Counted from the first letter of the stretch, positions 25,806 through 34,898 are shown. The stretch is 41,427 nt of DNA from Faecalicatena contorta (GCF_003149105.1 NZ_QGDS01000025.1:1-41427); one strand, 5' to 3'. Numbers and translations: made by a program. The notes: generated by a model not told the origin, from the sequence alone.

Positions 25806-26753
25806 CTAATTAAAATATACCAGTTCCTCTATCGGCTCGGCCGTCTCTATATGTTCTGCTTCCAGAACCGGCCCTACGCCGCGGTATACAGAAACCCGCT
25901 GAAAGCCTATTTTAGCCCGTACAGTTACCCATTCTCCAGGTTTTAACTTAGGGGCATAGGCACTTTTACATACATAGCCAAGAAATGTAGTATCATCTGC
26001 ACAGCATGTCATAGCCATACGCCCGGGGAAAAACACCTTTGAAGGAAATCCCTTCGGCTTCATTACTCTTGCTGTAAATTTTACCGTTTTCCCCTTATAT
26101 CTATCCGGATTATCCATCACATCCACATACCAGATGCCATAGTCTTCCCGGCGCACTTCAACAACCGGAGCACTCAAATCATAGGGAACAGCATCTGCAA
26201 AAATATTCTCCACTTCACCCTTTTCATCTTCAAATATGACTTCCGCCTGGGGACTTACTACCTTAACACTGCGTCTGTAGCCCGCCAGAGGTTTTTTATC
26301 TGTACAGCGGTTAAATATCACCATCTCCGAATCCCGGACCATTTCCACAAACAGCGGCTTTAAATTAGCCAGATACGTCTGAAAAGTACTGGCATCCACT
26401 GTAGTAAGCTTCTGCTCAATTCCCCACCCTGCAGGCAGCTTCAGTGCCTCAAAATCACTAACCTTCCACATGCCGTTGTACTCCACAACGACACGCTCCG
26501 GTTTGTATTTTTTATTCAGTTCTTCAAGCCAGGCTTCTGTCAAATCTTTCTGGTCATGGACACGCTCTATTTTAACATCATATTCCTGCAGTTCCTGAGG
26601 GTCATATTCTCCTTCACCCTCCTCGCAAAGAATCAGCAGCGTTGTCCCTTCCACCTGAAAATAATCCTGTTTCAGTGTAAATTTTAGAAATTCCGTTTTT
26701 CCGCTGTCCAAAAATCCAGTTATCAGATATACCATTACATCAGGCTCTGTCAT
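25806..26753 (-). CDS. COG0523-like GTPase domain fused to a YcgQ/DUF1980-type C-terminal domain
   Basis: A 315-residue protein. Residues 8-200 are a COG0523-type NTPase with Walker A GFLDSGKT, but the CxCC metal motif is absent (the region reads LCEEGEGEYD) and the guanine-binding NKxD is altered to NRCTD. Residues about 205-315 do not match the usual CobW C-terminus; the pattern (YVDVMDNPDRYKGKTVKFTA, MTCCADDTTFLGYVCK, EWVTVRAKI) resembles the C-terminal OB-like domain of YcgQ/TIGR03943 proteins, which accompany a predicted permease. It follows a His/Cys-rich COG0523 gene, so metal homeostasis is likely. The fusion assignment is by eye. Confidence 0.7.
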   Translation of the reverse strand: MTEPDVMVYLITGFLDSGKTEFLKFTLKQDYFQVEGTTLLILCEEGEGEYDPQELQEYDVKIERVHDQKDLTEAWLEELNKKYKPERVVVEYNGMWKVSDFEALKLPAGWGIEQKLTTVDASTFQTYLANLKPLFVEMVRDSEMVIFNRCTDKKPLAGYRRSVKVVSPQAEVIFEDEKGEVENIFADAVPYDLSAPVVEVRREDYGIWYVDVMDNPDRYKGKTVKFTARVMKPKGFPSKVFFPGRMAMTCCADDTTFLGYVCKSAYAPKLKPGEWVTVRAKIGFQRVSVYRGVGPVLEAEHIETAEPIEELVYFN

Positions 26754-26804
26754 CCTCTATCTCTCCAATCTTCCATCGGATTATCCTGTACTCTTCGCTC
26801 AGGA

Positions 26805-27923
26805 TTATTCTACTCCAAATAATTCCGCCAGTTTTACTTCATTCAGGTCTGAACCGATTACACAAATTCTGCCTGTATATTCCGGCCCGCCGCTGCGTAC
26901 TTCATATTCCTCGGGAACCATATCAAAATAAATCCATTCGCCATCTCCTGCTACCATTCCTTTTGCACGGAGAACTACTCCCAGTGATTTATCCGACTCT
27001 AACGTTCCGAGAATATGATCAATTTCATCCCTGTTATATACATTCACCGTCTCCCGGCCCCAGCTTGTAAATACTTCATCTGCATGGTGATGGCCATGTT
27101 CATGCTCGTGGTGATGGCCATGCTCGTGGTGATGATCGTGCCCGTGATGATGATCGTGCTCGTGATGGCCTTCACAGCCGCAGCCTTCTCCATGCTCATG
27201 ATGGCCTCCGCACCCGCAGCCTTCTCCATGCTCATGATGGCCTCCACAGCCGCAGGTGTGGTCATGTTCATGGTGTCCTCCGCAAGCCGGGCATGCCATT
27301 TCATCCAGCAGTTCTTCTTCCAGAGATTTGCTGTCCTCCATAACTTTTAACAGCTTCTCCCCAGATAACCGGGCAATCGGCGTAGTAATAATGGGGGCCT
27401 TTTTATTTAATTCTCTGAGAATCTCATAACTTTCTTCTACCTTTTCCGGTTTTGCCTTATCAGTACGGCTTAAAATAATTGCTCCTGCATACTCTACCTG
27501 ATTACTAAAGAATTCACCGAAGTTATTTTTATAAAGCCTGCACTTCGTGGCATCCACCACTGTCGTAAAACTGTTCAGCTCTACATCAATCTCGCTTTGT
27601 ACATCCTGAACTGCTTTTATCACATCGGAAAGTTTTCCCACTCCCGATGGCTCAATCAGGATTCTGTCCGGGTGGTATGTATCCACCACTTCTTTCAGAG
27701 ATACTCCAAAATCGCCAACTAAAGAACAACAGATACAGCCGGAATTCATTTCTCGGATTTCAATTCCTGCTTCCTTCAGAAATCCTCCGTCAATTCCAAT
27801 TTCACCGAACTCATTTTCTATCAGTACAACCTGCTCTCCCTGAAATGCTTCTTTTAGCATTTTTTTAATAAATGTTGTTTTCCCCGCTCCAAGAAATCCG
27901 GAAATAATATCAATTTTTGTCAC
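26805..27923 (-). CDS. COG0523/CobW-family GTPase with His/Cys-rich metal-binding insertion
   Basis: A 372-residue putative metallochaperone GTPase. Walker A GFLGAGKTT (9-17), ENEFGEIGIDGG, the family metal motif CICC (63-66) and a guanine-binding motif altered to SRTD are visible. Residues 211-280 are an insertion with CPAC and tandem 12-residue units (GGHHEHGEGCGC), ending in an HHEH-rich run, which should bind zinc, nickel or similar ions. The CobW C-terminal domain follows (about 285-372). It lies 12 bp after the ExoIII gene and precedes the second COG0523 gene by about 50 bp. Confidence 0.9.
   Translation of the reverse strand: MTKIDIISGFLGAGKTTFIKKMLKEAFQGEQVVLIENEFGEIGIDGGFLKEAGIEIREMNSGCICCSLVGDFGVSLKEVVDTYHPDRILIEPSGVGKLSDVIKAVQDVQSEIDVELNSFTTVVDATKCRLYKNNFGEFFSNQVEYAGAIILSRTDKAKPEKVEESYEILRELNKKAPIITTPIARLSGEKLLKVMEDSKSLEEELLDEMACPACGGHHEHDHTCGCGGHHEHGEGCGCGGHHEHGEGCGCEGHHEHDHHHGHDHHHEHGHHHEHEHGHHHADEVFTSWGRETVNVYNRDEIDHILGTLESDKSLGVVLRAKGMVAGDGEWIYFDMVPEEYEVRSGGPEYTGRICVIGSDLNEVKLAELFGVE
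27084..27293 (-). repeat. Coding tandem repeats for the His/Cys-rich insertion
   Basis: In-frame repeats inside the COG0523 gene, with a 36-bp unit encoding GGHHEHGEGCGC and a following run of His/Glu/Asp codons. Copy number could vary by slippage. Confidence 0.8.
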
Positions 27924-27935
27924 GATAACTGCCTC

Positions 27936-28688
27936 CTACTTCATTTCCAATAAAACCGGGCAATGGTCTGAGCCCATAATTTCTGTCAGTATTTTCGCAT
28001 CAACCAGCCTGTCCTTTAGGCTTTCCGAAACACAGAAATAGTCAATACGCCACCCCGCGTTCTTCTCTCTGGCTCGGAAACGGTAAGACCACCAGGAATA
28101 AATTCCCTCCTGCTCAGGATAAAAGTACCGGAAGGTATCAATAAACCCTGCATCTAAAAGCTCTGTAAACTTCTGGCGCTCCTCATCTGTAAAACCGGCA
28201 TTTCTCCGGTTGTTCTTCGGATTTTTCAAATCCATTTCTTTATGGGCTACATTCATGTCTCCGGTTACCACAACTGGTTTATTTTCTTCCAGTTTTTTCA
28301 GATAAGCACGGAAATCGTCCTCCCATTTCATACGATAATCCAATCTGGCAAGCTCATTCTGGGAATTTGGAGTGTATACGGTCACAAAGTAGAAATCTTC
28401 ATACTCCAAAGTGATGACGCGTCCTTCCTGATCGTGTTCCTCAATCCCAATTCCATATGCCACAGACAATGGTTCTGTTTTCGTAAATACTGCTGTACCT
28501 GAGTAACCTTTCTTTACCGCATAATTCCAGTATTGGTGGTATCCCTCTAAATCCAGCTCTAACTGGCCTTCCTGCATTTTTGTTTCCTGCAGGCAGAATA
28601 TATCTGCATCGGCTTCGTGGAAAAATTCCAGAAAACCCTTCTGCACACATGCACGGATTCCATTTACATTCCATGATATAAGTTTCAT
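27936..28688 (-). CDS. xth: Exodeoxyribonuclease III
   Basis: A 250-residue AP endonuclease/3'-5' exonuclease of base excision repair. Motifs read in order: [14 protein letters not shown], the metal-binding glutamate in [34 protein letters not shown] and GSDHCPV. The ATG at 28688 has GGAGG five bases before it; the frame is open nine codons further but without a site. It lies 42 bp after truA and 12 bp before the COG0523 gene, in a long run of co-directional genes. Confidence 0.95.
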   Translation of the reverse strand: MKLISWNVNGIRACVQKGFLEFFHEADADIFCLQETKMQEGQLELDLEGYHQYWNYAVKKGYSGTAVFTKTEPLSVAYGIGIEEHDQEGRVITLEYEDFYFVTVYTPNSQNELARLDYRMKWEDDFRAYLKKLEENKPVVVTGDMNVAHKEMDLKNPKNNRRNAGFTDEERQKFTELLDAGFIDTFRYFYPEQEGIYSWWSYRFRAREKNAGWRIDYFCVSESLKDRLVDAKILTEIMGSDHCPVLLEMK

Positions 28689-28730
28689 ACTGACCTCCTT
28701 ATCTTTTGCAGACAAAAGTATATCAAATTC

Positions 28731-29468
28731 TTACTCATAATAAACATCCTTCAAAAACAGTCCCCGCGCCGGAGCAAGAAATCCGGCATATTCCCGATTT
28801 CCGGCCTTCAAGGCTTTTGCCGCCTCTTCCGGCTGTTTCTGCCCGGTGCCGATTTCCAGCAATGTCCCGGTCAAAATACGAACCATATGATACAGAAAAC
28901 CTGTCCCATAATACTCCACCCGTATTTTGCTGTCCTGTTTCTCAATGATTATATCATAAATCGTCCGTATTGTGGATAGTTCATCTTTTTTATCTGTAAA
29001 CCCCGCAAAGTCATGGGTGCCTATCAGATATCCTGCTGCCTTCTGCATCGCAGGAACGTCCAGTTCATAAGGATAATGATAACAATATTTCCTCGTAAAG
29101 ACATCCGGTTTTTCCCGGGTATCTACGAAATACTCATACCGTTTTCCTTTCGCATTCAAACGTGCATGAAATCCATTTTTTACAAGCAGCATTTCTTTTA
29201 CCCGGACATCCTCCGGCAGTGCTGCATTTAAATTGGAACGGAATTCCGTGGCATCTACCTTACCCGACAGGGTCACACTGGCTGTCTGCCCTTTTGCATG
29301 CACACCGCTGTCCGTTCTGCCGGAACCGTCTATTTCTGTTTTACGTCCTGTAACCTGTGTAATCGCTTCTTCTAATATCCCCTGTATGGTCATCCCGGTT
29401 GTCTTTTGTCTCTGCCAGCCCTGATATCTTGCGCCGTCATATACTATCGTCAACTTATATGTCCGCAT
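28731..29468 (-). CDS. truA: tRNA pseudouridine synthase A
   Basis: Converts uridines 38-40 of the tRNA anticodon arm to pseudouridine. The 245-residue protein has the catalytic aspartate D53 in GRTDSGVHAKG, the N-terminal YDGARYQGWQRQ, and the late YGTGFLYHMVRILTGTLLEIG. Length is normal. Its start lies 14 bp inside the 3' end of the second oligopeptide ABC ATPase gene, so translation is probably coupled to a transporter gene, an unusual partner. Confidence 0.95.
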   Translation of the reverse strand: MRTYKLTIVYDGARYQGWQRQKTTGMTIQGILEEAITQVTGRKTEIDGSGRTDSGVHAKGQTASVTLSGKVDATEFRSNLNAALPEDVRVKEMLLVKNGFHARLNAKGKRYEYFVDTREKPDVFTRKYCYHYPYELDVPAMQKAAGYLIGTHDFAGFTDKKDELSTIRTIYDIIIEKQDSKIRVEYYGTGFLYHMVRILTGTLLEIGTGQKQPEEAAKALKAGNREYAGFLAPARGLFLKDVYYE

Positions 29469-30120
29469 ATTCCTCCACTTTCCTATCTTTTAAAAAGAGT
29501 ACCCTTCCGCACAGCATACTCACTACATCCAAATCATGGGATACAAATAAATAACATATCTTTTCCTTCTCCTGCAATTCCCGCAGCAGCTCAATTATCT
29601 GCGCCTGTACCGTTACGTCCAGAGCAGACAACGGCTCATCTGCTAAAATGAATTTTGTTCCCGTCAGCAAGGCCAGTGCAATACTTATGCGCTGCCGCTG
29701 CCCCCCGCTTAATTCTCTTGGATAACGGTGATAAAATTCAGGCAGAAGATGTACCTGTCTCAGCATTTCTTCTGCTTTTTGACGGCGCTCCTCTCTGGAA
29801 TATCCGCCCTGTACCTTTAAAGGCTCTTCCAGAATCCATCCGATTGTCTTTCTTGGATTCAAAGACCGGAAAGGGTCCTGAAATATCATCTGCGGGCGTT
29901 TTGTGTGATGTATAATCTCTCCATCATATTCCTTGAGAAGCCCGAGGACACACTTACACAATGTAGATTTTCCGCTTCCGCTTTCTCCCACAAGGCCTAC
30001 AATTTCACCCTCGTATAATGTAAAAGAGACATCTTCCAGCACCTGCCTCTTTTTCTTCCCTTCTTTATAAAATGCATTCACATGTTTTAATTCCAGGACT
30101 TTTTCTGCCATCTCACTCAC
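29455..30120 (-). CDS. Oligopeptide-type ABC transporter ATP-binding protein, DppF/OppF-like (short)
   Basis: A 221-residue ATPase with Walker A GESGSGKSTLC, signature LSGGQRQRISIALAL and Walker B ILADEPLSALD. It stops soon after the H-loop (FVSHDLDVV) and lacks the C-terminal oligopeptide/HPY domain of about 80-100 residues found in most OppF/DppF proteins. The same is seen in some nickel-type NikE proteins. Its start overlaps the end of the DppD-like gene. Confidence 0.9.
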   Translation of the reverse strand: MSEMAEKVLELKHVNAFYKEGKKKRQVLEDVSFTLYEGEIVGLVGESGSGKSTLCKCVLGLLKEYDGEIIHHTKRPQMIFQDPFRSLNPRKTIGWILEEPLKVQGGYSREERRQKAEEMLRQVHLLPEFYHRYPRELSGGQRQRISIALALLTGTKFILADEPLSALDVTVQAQIIELLRELQEKEKICYLFVSHDLDVVSMLCGRVLFLKDRKVEEYADI

Positions 30121-30937
30121 CTGCCTTTGCTTTTAAAAGCTTGTAGAAAGCACTGCTTTTCGTCCGCCCCGGAATTGCTGCAATCAAGTCCTTCGTATAC
30201 TGTGTCCGGGGATCCTCAAATATTTGCTCTGTAGGACCCTCTTCCAGTATCACGCCGTCTTTCATGACCAGTACGCGGCTGCACAGCTCGTTTACAACTC
30301 TTAGATTGTGTGAAATGAACAAAATCCCCATGTTGTACTTTTTGTTTATTTTTTTTAACAGTTTTAGTATGCTTTCCTGGGTTCCCACATCTAAAGCCGT
30401 TGTCGGTTCATCTGCAATCAACAACCTTGGCCTGCACACAATTGCAGCGGCAATCATAACCCTCTGGCGCATTCCCCCTGATAACTCATGAGGAAATTTC
30501 CCATATAATAAATCCGGACGCTCCAATTCTACATCTTCCAAAGCTCTTATTACCTTTTTTCTGCGCTCCTCCTTTGAAAGCCTGGTATGGAGAATCAGCG
30601 CTTCTTCCACCTGTTTTCCGATTTTCATCGTTGGGTTGAGTGCAGTCATGGGCTCTTGAAATATCATACTGATATCCCTGCCCTGAATGTCCCTCATTTC
30701 CTTTGGGGATAACGCTAAAAGGTCTGTTTGGTCCAGTAAAATACGTCCTTCGTCCAAAACCTCATGTTCTTTTGTAAGCCCCGCTATTGTCAAAGCCGTC
30801 ATGGTTTTTCCGGAGCCGGATTCCCCGACAATCCCCAGGATTTCACTTTCCTGCATATGAAAAGAAATGCCTCTTACAGCTTCCTGTATTTTTCCTTTGT
30901 CCTCAAAATGGAGGGACAGATTCTCTACTCTCAGCAT
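30113..30937 (-). CDS. Oligopeptide-type ABC transporter ATP-binding protein, DppD/OppD-like
   Basis: A 274-residue ATPase with Walker A GESGSGKTMTAL, signature LSGGMRQRVMIAAAI and Walker B LIADEPTTALD. The C-terminal part is shorter than in classic OppD and has no obvious FeS-cysteine motif. It pairs with the DppF-like protein to power the import of small peptides or a related ligand. The start codon overlaps the stop codon of the DppC-like gene (TAATG). Confidence 0.93.
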   Translation of the reverse strand: MLRVENLSLHFEDKGKIQEAVRGISFHMQESEILGIVGESGSGKTMTALTIAGLTKEHEVLDEGRILLDQTDLLALSPKEMRDIQGRDISMIFQEPMTALNPTMKIGKQVEEALILHTRLSKEERRKKVIRALEDVELERPDLLYGKFPHELSGGMRQRVMIAAAIVCRPRLLIADEPTTALDVGTQESILKLLKKINKKYNMGILFISHNLRVVNELCSRVLVMKDGVILEEGPTEQIFEDPRTQYTKDLIAAIPGRTKSSAFYKLLKAKAGE

Positions 30938-31773
30938 TACCGTCCACCTCCGAACCTGTCCAGAATCCCTTCACCAAGCATCCCTACGCCAAGTACCAAA
31001 AGTACCAGGAATACCCCTGGGAAAATTGCACACCACGGCCCGCTGGCCAGGTAGGTCTGTGACTCCGACAGCATCCGGCCCAGACTTGCATCCGGAGGCT
31101 GTACGCCGATTCCAAGATAACTCATGCCTGCTTCCTGGACAACCGCATTATTGAAACCAATTGCCAGAGAAGACAATAGAGCCGGCAGGATATTAGGCAA
31201 AATATGAACAAACAAAATTCTCGGCGTAGAAACTCCTATGAGTTTCGCACTGATCACATAATCCGCTTCCCTGCAGCGCAGAAATTCTCCCCGCACAATT
31301 CTGGCAAAACTGGGGATAAACGCAATACCCAGAGCCAGCATGACTTTGTATTTTCCGGTTCCCCATATACTGATAATGACTAACGCTAACAATACGCTTG
31401 GAAAAGCGGCCAGTGCATCATTCACCCTCATCAGCATTTCATCCAGCCAGCCGCCGAAATACCCGGTCACTGCTCCTGCAATAATCCCGATTCCGCCGCC
31501 GATTAAAACCGTTCCAAGTGCAATACTCAAAGTGCTCCCGGCTCCCACCAGCACCCGGCTGAATACGTCTCTTCCGAACTGGTCTGTCCCAAAAATATGG
31601 ACAAAATCAGGAGCATTCAGTTTAACAGAGCCCTGCATAGCCTCCGGGTCATAGGGAGACCATAAAAAGCCTAGTACGATAAGGCCTACCATTACAATAG
31701 TAAGAAGCAGACCAAATACAAAGTTATAACCAGTTTTTCCCAATTTCCTTTTATTTATTCCCAACTGTCTCAA
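30937..31773 (-). CDS. Oligopeptide-type ABC transporter permease, DppC/OppC-like
   Basis: An inner-membrane permease of about 278 residues with an N-terminal membrane segment, the family segment FGTDQFGRDVFSRVLVGAGS and a cytoplasmic EAA-type loop near FLRCREADYVISAKLIG. No ATG is available. I prefer a TTG at 31773, which has AGGGGT six bases upstream and starts just past the DppB-like stop codon; a TTG at 31794 is an alternative. It forms the channel with the DppB-like protein. Confidence 0.9.
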   Translation of the reverse strand: MRQLGINKRKLGKTGYNFVFGLLLTIVMVGLIVLGFLWSPYDPEAMQGSVKLNAPDFVHIFGTDQFGRDVFSRVLVGAGSTLSIALGTVLIGGGIGIIAGAVTGYFGGWLDEMLMRVNDALAAFPSVLLALVIISIWGTGKYKVMLALGIAFIPSFARIVRGEFLRCREADYVISAKLIGVSTPRILFVHILPNILPALLSSLAIGFNNAVVQEAGMSYLGIGVQPPDASLGRMLSESQTYLASGPWCAIFPGVFLVLLVLGVGMLGEGILDRFGGGR

Positions 31774-31783
31774 TTTCGTACCC

Positions 31784-32722
31784 CTACACTTCAATCCGCT
31801 TGTCCAGTTTCCGGTATAACAAATCTACAATTACATTAATCACTAGAATCACAACGGCAATCAAGACAATGACAGCCTCCACCACCGGATAGTCCCGTTT
31901 TGAAATCGAGGAAATCAGAGTACGTCCCAGCCCTGGTATTCCAAACACCTGCTCTATAACAATACTGTTGGTAATGACATCTGCAATTGCCCATCCAAGA
32001 AAGGTAATCACCGGAAGGATACCGTTGCGGATAACATGCCGCATCAGCACCCGCCAAAAACCATTTCCCCGGCTCATTGCTGTACGCACATAATCCTGCC
32101 TCATTTCTGCCAGCAGAGAATTTCTCAGCATTTTTGTAGTCATAGCCGCTTTCGGCAGTGCAATGGCAGCCCCGGGTAGAATCAAATAACCCAGGAAACC
32201 GCTTATGCTCTCCGTATAAGGTACATATCCTCCGGGAGTGAATAACCGAAACAGTAATCCAAACAGAACCGTAAAAACGATTCCTATGAAAAACGGCGGA
32301 ACCGACATTGTAATCTGGTTAAAAATTAAAAACAGCCTGTCCACAAGCTTGTTTTCATATCTCACACACAGCACGCTGACCGGTATGGAAAATAAAATAA
32401 TAAAAAAGAACGCTATCACAGTAAGCGTAATTGTAATTGGAATCTTATCCCCAATCATATCCCTCACCGGAATCTGATAAGAGTAAGAAGTCCCCATATC
32501 TCCCATAACAAACTCTCCCAGCCACTGTCCATAACGCTGCGGCAGGGGACGGTTTAAGCCCATCTCCTCCCGCAGAGCCTGGACCTTGCCCTCTGTAGCC
32601 TCTGTACCGAGGATTGTCCGTGCAGGGTCTCCTGGAATTACTTCAAAAGCAAGGAAGGCAAGTATGCTGACAATTAATAATGTGATTATAAGACCTGCTA
32701 TTTTCTTGATAACAAATTTCAT
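31784..32722 (-). CDS. Oligopeptide-type ABC transporter permease, DppB/OppB-like
   Basis: A 312-residue permease with six predicted membrane segments and the family motifs DPARTILG, LGLNRPLP-like EEMGLNRPLPQRY, and the EAA loop region LLAEMRQDYVRTAMSRG. A strong GCAGGAGG site precedes the ATG. It follows the binding-protein gene after about 55 bp, where the 19-bp dyad forms a hairpin over the upstream stop codon. Confidence 0.95.
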   Translation of the reverse strand: MKFVIKKIAGLIITLLIVSILAFLAFEVIPGDPARTILGTEATEGKVQALREEMGLNRPLPQRYGQWLGEFVMGDMGTSYSYQIPVRDMIGDKIPITITLTVIAFFFIILFSIPVSVLCVRYENKLVDRLFLIFNQITMSVPPFFIGIVFTVLFGLLFRLFTPGGYVPYTESISGFLGYLILPGAAIALPKAAMTTKMLRNSLLAEMRQDYVRTAMSRGNGFWRVLMRHVIRNGILPVITFLGWAIADVITNSIVIEQVFGIPGLGRTLISSISKRDYPVVEAVIVLIAVVILVINVIVDLLYRKLDKRIEV

Positions 32723-32761
32723 ACCTGCCTCCTGCCTTTAAATTATTCCACCATATATCTT

Positions 32762-32782
32762 ATTGAACATTAGTAGTTCAAT
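32762..32782. repeat. 19-bp dyad motif, copy 3, within a 9-bp perfect hairpin
   Basis: On the minus strand TTGAACTACTAATGTTCAA matches the copies near 15.2 and 15.4 kb. Here the dyad extends to CTTATTGAA/TTCAATAAG (32759-32785) and includes the stop codon of the binding-protein gene. No T run follows, so it is not a standard terminator. Confidence 0.6.
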
Positions 32783-34319
32783 AAGCATATATTGTTGACA
32801 TATCCTGTACATATAACGGATAGAATACATATCCTTCGTATTTGTTGCTGACTGCTACCAGATTTGCCAAATCCTGAATATATACATTTGCTGCTTTCTC
32901 GGCAAGAATGGCTTCCAGCTTTTTATAAAGCTCCGTCTGCTTCGTCTCATCTGTAGTAGTAATTGCTTCTTTAAATATTTTATCGTATTCTTCATCACTA
33001 AAGTTGATAAAGTTACCGGACGCACCGGATGTAAACCGTTCCAGCATTGCACGGGCAGACAGATTCGCCGCATCTACTCCGACTACGGTAGACTGGTACT
33101 GGCGGTTTGCATAAACATCTTCCAGCCATGCTTCCCATTCAATCGGTTTAATCGTTGCATTGACACCAATGTTCTTCAACTGTTCCACAATCACCTGGGC
33201 AGTATCCACATGAGGCTGGTCTGCTGAACTAACCGTAATTTCCAAATCAAACCCATCCGGGTAACCAGCTTCTTTCAGCAGTTCTTTTGCCTTCTCATAA
33301 TCCTGCTCATAGTAATTTGCATATTCATCGTCATAGTACTTCTTCAGCCCCGGATACATGCTTGTTCCGATACGCACGCCTTTTCCGTCTGCCATCATAT
33401 CCATAATTTCATCAGGATTAATAGCATAAGACAATGCCTGCCTTACTTTTTCGTTATTCAGCGGCTCCACGTCATTATTCAGGTATAATGCCTGTACCAG
33501 ATTCATCGTCCCTTCTTCAATATGGAAGCCTTCTGTCAGTTCTGCGGCCTGGCTGGAGGTCAGACGCGCCGCCATATCAATAGATCCGCCTTTCAGGTTC
33601 GTCACCACCATGTCTGCATCCGCTACAACCTTAAACTCCACCTTATCCAGGTGTGCCTTTTCACCCCAATAGTCTTCATTTTTCTCCAGAATAATATTCT
33701 CCTGGGGGCTGCGTGACACATACTTAAATGGTCCCGTTCCCACAGGCGCTGTTTCAAATGAATCATAATCTTTAGGAATAATTGCAGTCGTCATGTAAGC
33801 GAGAAATTCTGTATTTGGCTCTGTAAGACGGATTTCCACTGTTTTATTATCCAGGATATTCACAGCCTCAATAATAGAATACGCTGATACCAATGGCTCC
33901 CCATTTGATGTATCAGCGCATCTGTCTATTGAATATTTCACATCTTCCGCCGTAACATCATTCCCATTATGAAACTTCACCCCATCCCGCAAAGTAAACG
34001 TATATATCTTTGCATCATCGGAAATCTCATAATCGCTGGCTACGGCTCCAACTAAATTACCGTCTTTATCCGGCTTTATCAAGCCTTCATAAATATTAAA
34101 TAAAACCTCTTTTGTTCCTGCCGCAACTGCTTTATGTGGGTCAAGACTGTCCAAATCCTGGGAAATACCAACCTTGATACTTCCTCCCTCGACTGGGTTT
34201 CCTGAAAGTTTATTTGACCCGGCTGACGATTCTGCCTTCTTCTCACCTGAACACCCGCTCAGTGCAATAGATGCAGCTACTGTGAGTACCAAAAGAGTCC
34301 GTGTTACTCCTTTTTTCAT
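32778..34319 (-). CDS. Oligopeptide-type ABC transporter substrate-binding lipoprotein (family 5)
   Basis: A 513-residue solute-binding lipoprotein; the signal peptide ends at lipobox ALSGC with lipidated C23. Mature features include GISQDLDSLDPHKAVAAGT, the family-5 segment YTFTLRDGVKFHNG and YSIDRCADTSNG. Substrate may be small peptides, although family 5 also includes nickel and sugar binders. I chose the ATG at 34319 (MKKGVTRTLL), which has AAGGAGA at good spacing; the frame extends six codons upstream to a TTG that lacks a site. It is the first gene of the SBP-B-C-D-F importer operon. Confidence 0.93.
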   Translation of the reverse strand: MKKGVTRTLLVLTVAASIALSGCSGEKKAESSAGSNKLSGNPVEGGSIKVGISQDLDSLDPHKAVAAGTKEVLFNIYEGLIKPDKDGNLVGAVASDYEISDDAKIYTFTLRDGVKFHNGNDVTAEDVKYSIDRCADTSNGEPLVSAYSIIEAVNILDNKTVEIRLTEPNTEFLAYMTTAIIPKDYDSFETAPVGTGPFKYVSRSPQENIILEKNEDYWGEKAHLDKVEFKVVADADMVVTNLKGGSIDMAARLTSSQAAELTEGFHIEEGTMNLVQALYLNNDVEPLNNEKVRQALSYAINPDEIMDMMADGKGVRIGTSMYPGLKKYYDDEYANYYEQDYEKAKELLKEAGYPDGFDLEITVSSADQPHVDTAQVIVEQLKNIGVNATIKPIEWEAWLEDVYANRQYQSTVVGVDAANLSARAMLERFTSGASGNFINFSDEEYDKIFKEAITTTDETKQTELYKKLEAILAEKAANVYIQDLANLVAVSNKYEGYVFYPLYVQDMSTIYAY

Positions 34320-34367
34320 AATTGTCTCCTTTTTCAAATAACCTTCATTATTAAATTGTCGTTTTTT

Positions 34368-34396
34368 ATTTTATAGGATTTGCTGCTGTTTGGCAA
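34368..34396 (-). promoter_or_regulatory. Predicted promoter of the oligopeptide importer operon
   Basis: TTGCCA (34391-34396) and TAAAAT (34368-34373) on the minus strand with 17-bp spacing, directly after nrdR. Confidence 0.5.
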
Positions 34397-34400
34397 GCAT

Positions 34401-34850
34401 CTATTCTAAAAATTCTTTCAGTTCCGTCATGAATGTATTCACATCTTTGAACTCTCTGTACACAGAAGCAAACCTGACATAAGCAACCGGATCCAGCTCT
34501 TTCAGCTTGTCCATCACAATTTCACCAATCAGACTGCTGGGAATTTCCTTTTCTTCTCTGTTGAAAATTTCCAGCTCAAGGGCATCAATTGTTTTCTGAA
34601 TTTCCGCTGCTGAAACAGGCCGCTTGTAGCAGGCCCTCAATATTCCTGATTCAATCTTGGCACGGTCATATTGTTCCCGGTTATTATCTTTCTTGATGAC
34701 AATCAGCGGAATCGTCTCAACCTTTTCATAGGTTGTGAAACGCTTTCCGCACTCGTCACAAGAACGTCTTCTGCGGATAGAATTTTTATCCTCCGCTGGT
34801 CTCGAATCGATTACCCTGGTATCAGGGTTGCCACAATAAGGACATTTCAT
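34401..34850 (-). CDS. nrdR: Transcriptional repressor NrdR
   Basis: A 149-residue repressor of ribonucleotide reductase genes. The zinc ribbon has C3/C6 and C31/C34 (CPYCG and CDECGKRF), followed by an ATP-cone domain (about 46-136; VIKKDNNREQYDRAKIESGI). It senses the dATP/ATP balance. It sits 48 bp downstream of the ylmC/ymxH gene, a common Clostridia arrangement. No nrd gene is in the window. Confidence 0.97.
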   Translation of the reverse strand: MKCPYCGNPDTRVIDSRPAEDKNSIRRRRSCDECGKRFTTYEKVETIPLIVIKKDNNREQYDRAKIESGILRACYKRPVSAAEIQKTIDALELEIFNREEKEIPSSLIGEIVMDKLKELDPVAYVRFASVYREFKDVNTFMTELKEFLE

Positions 34851-34898
34851 GATATATTCCGCCTTTCATCCTGATTCTTTCCTCATTATACACAATAT

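Noticed and set aside
27084..27293. Possible CRISPR-like array
   Set aside because: The regular repeats are in-frame coding repeats for His/Cys-rich residues, with no unique spacers.
32759..32785. Terminator of the oligopeptide binding-protein gene
   Set aside because: The hairpin is perfect but lacks a following T run and the downstream permease genes need read-through; it matches a dispersed dyad instead.
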